From Caulobacteraceae bacterium (GTDB lineage Bacteria > Pseudomonadota > Alphaproteobacteria > Caulobacterales > Caulobacteraceae), in NCBI GenBank assembly GCA_947479185.1, contig CANJYY010000017.1:1-15957 (forward strand): 15,957 nucleotides of DNA, in the 5' to 3' direction. Under the pieces are notes generated by a model. That model ran no database searches. It saw only the letters and a program-made list of their open reading frames with translations, and was not told the DNA's origin. The translations under genes were made by a program, and so were the position numbers. This document shows positions 12,566 to 15,957 of the stretch, in pieces (positions within the stretch are counted from its first letter, which is position 1; each line of letters begins with the position of its first letter).

Positions 12566-12931
12566 ATGGTCCAGTCCGCCGCCGCCACGGTCGATGAGTA
12601 CATGACCACGCTCGAGCCGGACCGGCTCGCCGCCATGAGCCGGGTGCGCGACCTCGGCCGCGAGGTCTTCGCCGGCTGGGCCGAGACCATGGCCTACGGC
12701 ATGCCCGGCTTCGGCCCCGAGGGCGGTGCGCCGGTGTTCAGCTACAACAGCCAGAAGCAGTACATCTCGCTCTACGCGGGCAAGGGCGCCGTCGAGGCCT
12801 TCCGCGACCGTCTGGGGGGCGCCAGTCTCGGCGGCGGCTGCATCCGCTACCGCAATCCCGGAAAGATCGACTTCGACCTGGTCGCCGACATCCTCCGGCA
12901 CGTCCGCGCCCACAAGGGCGCGGGGTGCTGA
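12566..12931 (+). CDS. DUF1801 (YdhG-like) protein (121 aa)
   Basis: The sequence has the DUF1801 pattern. It opens with VDEYMTTLEPDRLAAMSRVRDL, followed by MAYGMPGFGPEGGAPVFSYNSQKQYISLY. The end is RLGGASLGGGCIRYRNPGKIDF and a final helix LVADILRHVRAHKG. This is a small cytoplasmic fold related to YjbR/YdhG-type proteins. The biochemical function is not established to my knowledge. GGGGAG (12553-12558) precedes the start by seven bases. It lies directly after the REP-like element and converges on the amidase gene with seven bases between stop codons. Length is normal for the family. Confidence 0.88.
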   Translation: MVQSAAATVDEYMTTLEPDRLAAMSRVRDLGREVFAGWAETMAYGMPGFGPEGGAPVFSYNSQKQYISLYAGKGAVEAFRDRLGGASLGGGCIRYRNPGKIDFDLVADILRHVRAHKGAGC

Positions 12932-12938
12932 CGGCGTC

Positions 12939-14429
12939 CTAGCCCGCGCTGACCGGCGGCTTGCGTCCCGCCCACGGCTGCGCCGCCTCCAGCTGGTAGG
13001 CCAGTTGGAACAGCAGGCCGTCGGCGCCGGCCTTCGCCGCGAACTGGATGCCGACGGGCAGGCCGTCTGCGGTCCAGTGCAGCGGCACGCTCATGGCCGG
13101 GGCCCCGGCGACGTTCTGCAGCGGGGTGTAACCGACATAGTCGGTCAGCCGCTCCGACAGCACCGCGAACGGCACGTCGCCCGAGACGTAGCCCAGCGGC
13201 ACGGGCGGCTTGGCCAGAACCGGCGAGACGATGACGTCGTATTGGGCGAACCAGCCGTCATAGGCGGCCGAGGCCTCGGCGAGGCGGCCGATGGCGGCCT
13301 CCACGGCGCCTTCGGGGGCCTTGGCGATCAACTCTGCCATGCCCAGCGAGAAGGGCTCGGCCATGCGGGTGTCGGCTGCGCGGCCGAGCGCCTTGCTCAT
13401 GGCCGCGACGTCCATCGCCGCGCCGGCCGACCACAACGTCAGGAAGTCCTGGCCGAAGCGGGCCGAGTCGAGCGGCCACTGGGTCTCGCTGACCCTGTGG
13501 CCCAGCGACTGCAGCAGCTTCACCGTGCTGTCGAGGCCCGCCTGGACCTCGGCGTCGGGACGGCGGCCTGTGCCGCCGGTGGTCAGAACGCCGATCCGCA
13601 GCTTCTTGCGCGTGGCCTTCGACACAAAGCCGATCGGGCGGTAGGGGGCGTTGGAATCGGCCCGTTCGGTCGCCGCGAACAGCGCCGCCGAGTCGCGCAC
13701 CGAATGGGTCTCGGCATGGTTCACCGACAGGTCGACGACCTTGAGGCCCAGGTTGCCGGCCAGTCGCCCGCGCGAGGGCTTGAAGCCGAACAGGCCGCAG
13801 TTGGCCGCCGGGATGCGGATCGAGCCGCCGCCGTCGCTGGCGTGGGCCAGCGGCACCACGCCGGCGGCCACGGCCGCCGCCGCCCCGCCGGACGAGCCGC
13901 CGGTCGAGTGGCCGACGTTCCACGGGTTGCGCGTGGGCCCCAGCGCCAGCGGCTCGGTGGTCGGCAGATAGCCGAACTCCGGCGAGGCCGACTTGCCGAT
14001 GACGATGAAGCCGCTGTTCACGGCGGCCTGAACATAGGGATCGGTCGTCTTCGCGGGCGGGTTCAGCATATTGCCCTGGCTGCCCGAGCGGGTCGGCAGG
14101 CCGGCCCAGTCGTCGAGGTCCTTGACCAGATAGGGCACGCCCGCGAACGGCCCGGTCTGGCCGCCCTTCTTCGCCGCGTCGAGCGCCCGGTCGAAGTCGG
14201 AGTTGACGATGAAGTTCAGCGTCGGCTGCAGGGTCTCGGCACGGCGGATGGCGGCCTCGACGGCTTCGACCGTGCTGATCTCCCGGTTGCGGATCATGGC
14301 GGCCAGCGTCGTGGCGTCCGGCGTCCAGGGCGCGACGGGCGGGGTCTTCGGCTTCGCCTCTGCGGCGGCCGGAATCGCGGCGACGGCGGCGGAGGCGGCC
14401 ATCAGGCCGCGGCGGGTGAAGTTGGTCAT
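12939..14429 (-). CDS. Tat-exported amidase (amidase signature family, 496 aa)
   Basis: The signal is a twin-arginine type (residues 4-25, [20 protein letters not shown]), so export folded through Tat is expected. The amidase signature is complete: Lys103 in YLVKDLDDW, cis-Ser179 in [15 protein letters not shown], and nucleophile Ser203 in [20 protein letters not shown]. The 24-residue spacing between the two serines equals that in characterised members such as FAAH. The C-terminal [28 protein letters not shown] segment is also typical. These enzymes hydrolyse amide bonds; the substrate cannot be assigned. ATG 14429 is chosen over an upstream start at 14501 because GGGAGGG lies just before it and the Tat motif then sits at the N-terminus. 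It diverges from the aldolase gene. A periplasmic location suggests use of external amides or peptides. Confidence 0.93.
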   Translation of the reverse strand: MTNFTRRGLMAASAAVAAIPAAAEAKPKTPPVAPWTPDATTLAAMIRNREISTVEAVEAAIRRAETLQPTLNFIVNSDFDRALDAAKKGGQTGPFAGVPYLVKDLDDWAGLPTRSGSQGNMLNPPAKTTDPYVQAAVNSGFIVIGKSASPEFGYLPTTEPLALGPTRNPWNVGHSTGGSSGGAAAAVAAGVVPLAHASDGGGSIRIPAANCGLFGFKPSRGRLAGNLGLKVVDLSVNHAETHSVRDSAALFAATERADSNAPYRPIGFVSKATRKKLRIGVLTTGGTGRRPDAEVQAGLDSTVKLLQSLGHRVSETQWPLDSARFGQDFLTLWSAGAAMDVAAMSKALGRAADTRMAEPFSLGMAELIAKAPEGAVEAAIGRLAEASAAYDGWFAQYDVIVSPVLAKPPVPLGYVSGDVPFAVLSERLTDYVGYTPLQNVAGAPAMSVPLHWTADGLPVGIQFAAKAGADGLLFQLAYQLEAAQPWAGRKPPVSAG

Positions 14430-14441
14430 GGAGCCCTCCCT

Positions 14442-14498
14442 CGAACGTCTTGCGCGTTCGTGACTGGCGTTCAGATTGGCCGGTCGAACGCCGGTTCG
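14442..14498. promoter_or_regulatory. Two CGAAC/GTTCG palindromes in the amidase-aldolase intergenic region
   Basis: CGAACG (14442-14447) pairs with CGTTCG (14455-14460), and CGAAC (14485-14489) pairs with GTTCG (14494-14498). The two palindromes share the same half-site and start 43 bases apart, about four helical turns. The first sits just upstream of the amidase Shine-Dalgarno. They may bind one regulator of both divergent genes. No regulator gene is adjacent. Confidence 0.35.
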
Positions 14499-14514
14499 CA
14501 AGCGGGGGCAAAGC

Positions 14515-14529
14515 TTGACGCGGGCGTCA
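14515..14529. promoter_or_regulatory. TGACG-N4-CGTCA palindrome before the aldolase gene
   Basis: TGACG (14516-14520) and CGTCA (14525-14529) flank a 4-base centre, 48 bases before the ATG. The left arm also makes TTGACG (14515-14520), a good -35 hexamer, but the -10 at 17 bases spacing (GACTTT) is poor. It could be an operator placed over the promoter. Confidence 0.3.
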
Positions 14530-14576
14530 GGCGGCGCGACTTTCCCGGCAACGAAACAAACGGGAGGAGAAACGCC

Positions 14577-15353
14577 ATGGCCGACGGATCAATGGCGGGC
14601 GCCAGCTCGCTGAAGGGCAAGGTCAGCGAGGCGGAGTGGAAGGCGCGGGTCGATCTGGCCGCCCTCTATCGCCTGGTCGCCCTGCACGGGTGGGACGACA
14701 TGATCTTCACCCACATCTCGGCCCGCATTCCCGGGCCCGAGCACCACTTCCTGATCAACCCCTACGGCATGTTCTTCGACGAGATCACCGCCAGCTCGCT
14801 GGTGAAGATCGACCTCGAGGGCCGGGTGCAGCAGGAGACGGAGTACTTCATCAATCCGGCGGGCTTCACCATCCACTCGGCGGTGCACGCGGCCCGCGAG
14901 GACGCGATGTATGTGATGCACCTGCACTCCGACCAGGGTGTCGCGGTCTCGGCCCAGACGGGTGGACTGCTGCCGCTGTCGCAGCACGCCCTGATCGTGC
15001 TGCCGCAGCTCGCCTATCATGACTATGAGGGCATCGCCCTCAACCTTGACGAGCGCGAGCGTCTTGTGGCTGACTTGGGCGACAAGTCGGCCATGCTGCT
15101 GCGCAACCACGGCACCCTGACCGTGGGCGAGACCGCGGCGGCCTGCTGGCTCAACATGTTCTATCTGGAGCGCGCATGCCTTCAGCAGGTCATGGCCCTT
15201 TCGGCGGGACGCGACGGGGTGCTGACCGCGCCCGACGCGGCCCAGGCGGAGGTGCGCAGCCAGATGGGCCGCGGCATGGGTCCGATCGGCAACCTGGCCT
15301 GGCCGGGCTGCCTGCGTCAGCTGGACCGCAACCTGCCGGGCTACGACGCCTAG
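14577..15353 (+). CDS. Class II aldolase/adducin domain protein (258 aa)
   Basis: The fold signature is clear: LYRLVALHGWDDMIFTHISARIPG (30-53), HHFLINPYGMFFDEITASSLVKIDL, then MYVMHLHSDQGVAVSA. His115 and His117 and the later His178 in LLRNHGTL are the expected zinc ligands. These proteins include fuculose- and ribulose-phosphate aldolases and many uncharacterised members. The LINPYGMFFDEITASSLV form belongs to the adducin-like group often annotated simply as class II aldolase. ATG 14577 has a strong GGGAGGAG Shine-Dalgarno. A frame open far upstream on this strand is antisense to the amidase gene and not coding. Substrate unknown. The exported protein at 15365 follows directly. Confidence 0.92.
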   Translation: MADGSMAGASSLKGKVSEAEWKARVDLAALYRLVALHGWDDMIFTHISARIPGPEHHFLINPYGMFFDEITASSLVKIDLEGRVQQETEYFINPAGFTIHSAVHAAREDAMYVMHLHSDQGVAVSAQTGGLLPLSQHALIVLPQLAYHDYEGIALNLDERERLVADLGDKSAMLLRNHGTLTVGETAAACWLNMFYLERACLQQVMALSAGRDGVLTAPDAAQAEVRSQMGRGMGPIGNLAWPGCLRQLDRNLPGYDA

Positions 15354-15364
15354 CACGATCGTCT

Positions 15365-15957
15365 TTGCTTGAAGGAGCCGTCGCGGGCTTGCTGCTCGCG
15401 GCGGCTTTTTCGCGCCCGGCCCAGGCCGGGGCCTGGCCCCAGGCGCCGGGCGAGACCGTGGCGATCCTCAAGCACGAGCGATCGGCCGCCGACGAGGTCT
15501 TCGACGCCTCCGGCGGGCGAGTCGCCATGGCCGACCGGACCGATGACGCGGTCAGCCTCTATGTCGAGCGCGGCCTGACCCGCCGGCTCACCCTGCAGGG
15601 CCAGGCCGGCTGGACCCGCGGCGAGGACGGGTTCGCCGACTACGCGGGCCGGGGGCCGCTGGAACTGGGCCTTCGCTACAATCTTGTCCGGTCAAACCGA
15701 TCGGCGGTCAGCGTCTATGTCGGCGCGGCGCTGGCGGGGGAGGGGCGCAACGCGGGCTACGCCCCGCCCGGCGCGGGCGGAACCGACATCGAGGCGCGGC
15801 TGCTCGCCGGCCGCTCGCTCGCCTTCGCCGGCCACGCGGCGTTTGTCGATCTGCAGCTGGCGCGGCTCGACCGCACCGGTCTGCCCGACGAGACCCGGCT
15901 GGACCTCACGCTGGGCGTGGAGCCGACCGATCGCTGGCTGATCCTGGTGCAGACCTA
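15365..15957 (+). CDS. Exported, probably outer-membrane protein, C-terminus beyond window
   Basis: A frame open to the right edge encodes a signal-peptide-like start (GAVAGLLLAAAFSRPAQA, likely cleavage before GAWPQAPGE). The mature part has alternating beta patterns: ETVAILKHERSA, AVSLYVERGLTRRLTLQGQAG, LELGLRYNLV, AVSVYVGAALAG and RLDLTLGVEP. That fits an outer-membrane beta-barrel of the type with GLT-x-x-LTL strands, seen in several uncharacterised proteobacterial proteins. No ATG or GTG is available in frame. TTG 15365 is proposed because it keeps a signal of normal length; TTG 15389 has a better Shine-Dalgarno (GAAGGAG, 15371-15377) but leaves too short a signal. It starts 11 bases after the aldolase stop, so the two are probably co-transcribed. 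Confidence 0.7.
   Translation, partial: MLEGAVAGLLLAAAFSRPAQAGAWPQAPGETVAILKHERSAADEVFDASGGRVAMADRTDDAVSLYVERGLTRRLTLQGQAGWTRGEDGFADYAGRGPLELGLRYNLVRSNRSAVSVYVGAALAGEGRNAGYAPPGAGGTDIEARLLAGRSLAFAGHAAFVDLQLARLDRTGLPDETRLDLTLGVEPTDRWLILVQT

Noticed and set aside
12726..14576. Open frame in phase with the aldolase gene extending more than 1.8 kb upstream, which would suggest a large fusion protein
   Set aside because: The upstream part is antisense to the amidase and out of frame with DUF1801, with no domain. A strong Shine-Dalgarno and family N-terminus place the aldolase start at 14577.

Overview
The window is a high-GC chromosomal segment from an alphaproteobacterium, most likely Caulobacteraceae (Caulobacter, Brevundimonas or Phenylobacterium; the genus cannot be settled by eye). 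The strongest clue is the order PCMT-like protein - TolC family protein - PopZ - ValRS. From memory this matches the CC_1317-CC_1319 region of Caulobacter crescentus, and the ends of the PopZ homologue are characteristic of that family. No insertion sequence, prophage, CRISPR array or foreign-looking island is visible.

Layout. 1-307 (-): start of an Ogt-type DNA alkyltransferase, cut by the window edge. 400-881 (+): two small hypothetical proteins. 1048-1122 (-): tRNA-Asn with a good promoter. 1390-1803 (+): exported monohaem cytochrome c behind an FNR/FixK-like box. 1909-1982 (-): tRNA-Cys. 2151-7747 (+): PCMT-like protein with degraded active-site motifs, TolC, PopZ and ValRS, then an unrecognised 106-residue protein (7777-8097). 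8094-9612 (-): compact operon CMD/AhpD-like protein, exported YHS protein, DoxX-like membrane protein. It diverges from a LysR regulator (9688-10575, +) whose start codon lies in a perfect palindrome. 10667-12418 (+): class I acyl-CoA synthetase. 12431-12547: REP-like palindromic repeat. 12566-12931 (+): DUF1801 protein. 12939-14429 (-): Tat-exported amidase. 14577-15353 (+): class II aldolase/adducin-type protein. 15365-end (+): exported, probably outer-membrane protein, cut by the window edge, with no ATG or GTG start.

How the parts fit together. The core block joins cell-pole organisation (PopZ), outer-membrane export (TolC) and translation (ValRS). The right half is a set of small accessory metabolic units. 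The most system-like unit is LysR <> CMD-YHS-DoxX, which I read as a regulated redox or small-molecule response operon; that function is inference. I did not find a clearly new large system. The best leads are that operon and its operator, the FixK-like box before the cytochrome, the probable PCMT pseudoenzyme beside tolC, and the shortened PopZ.
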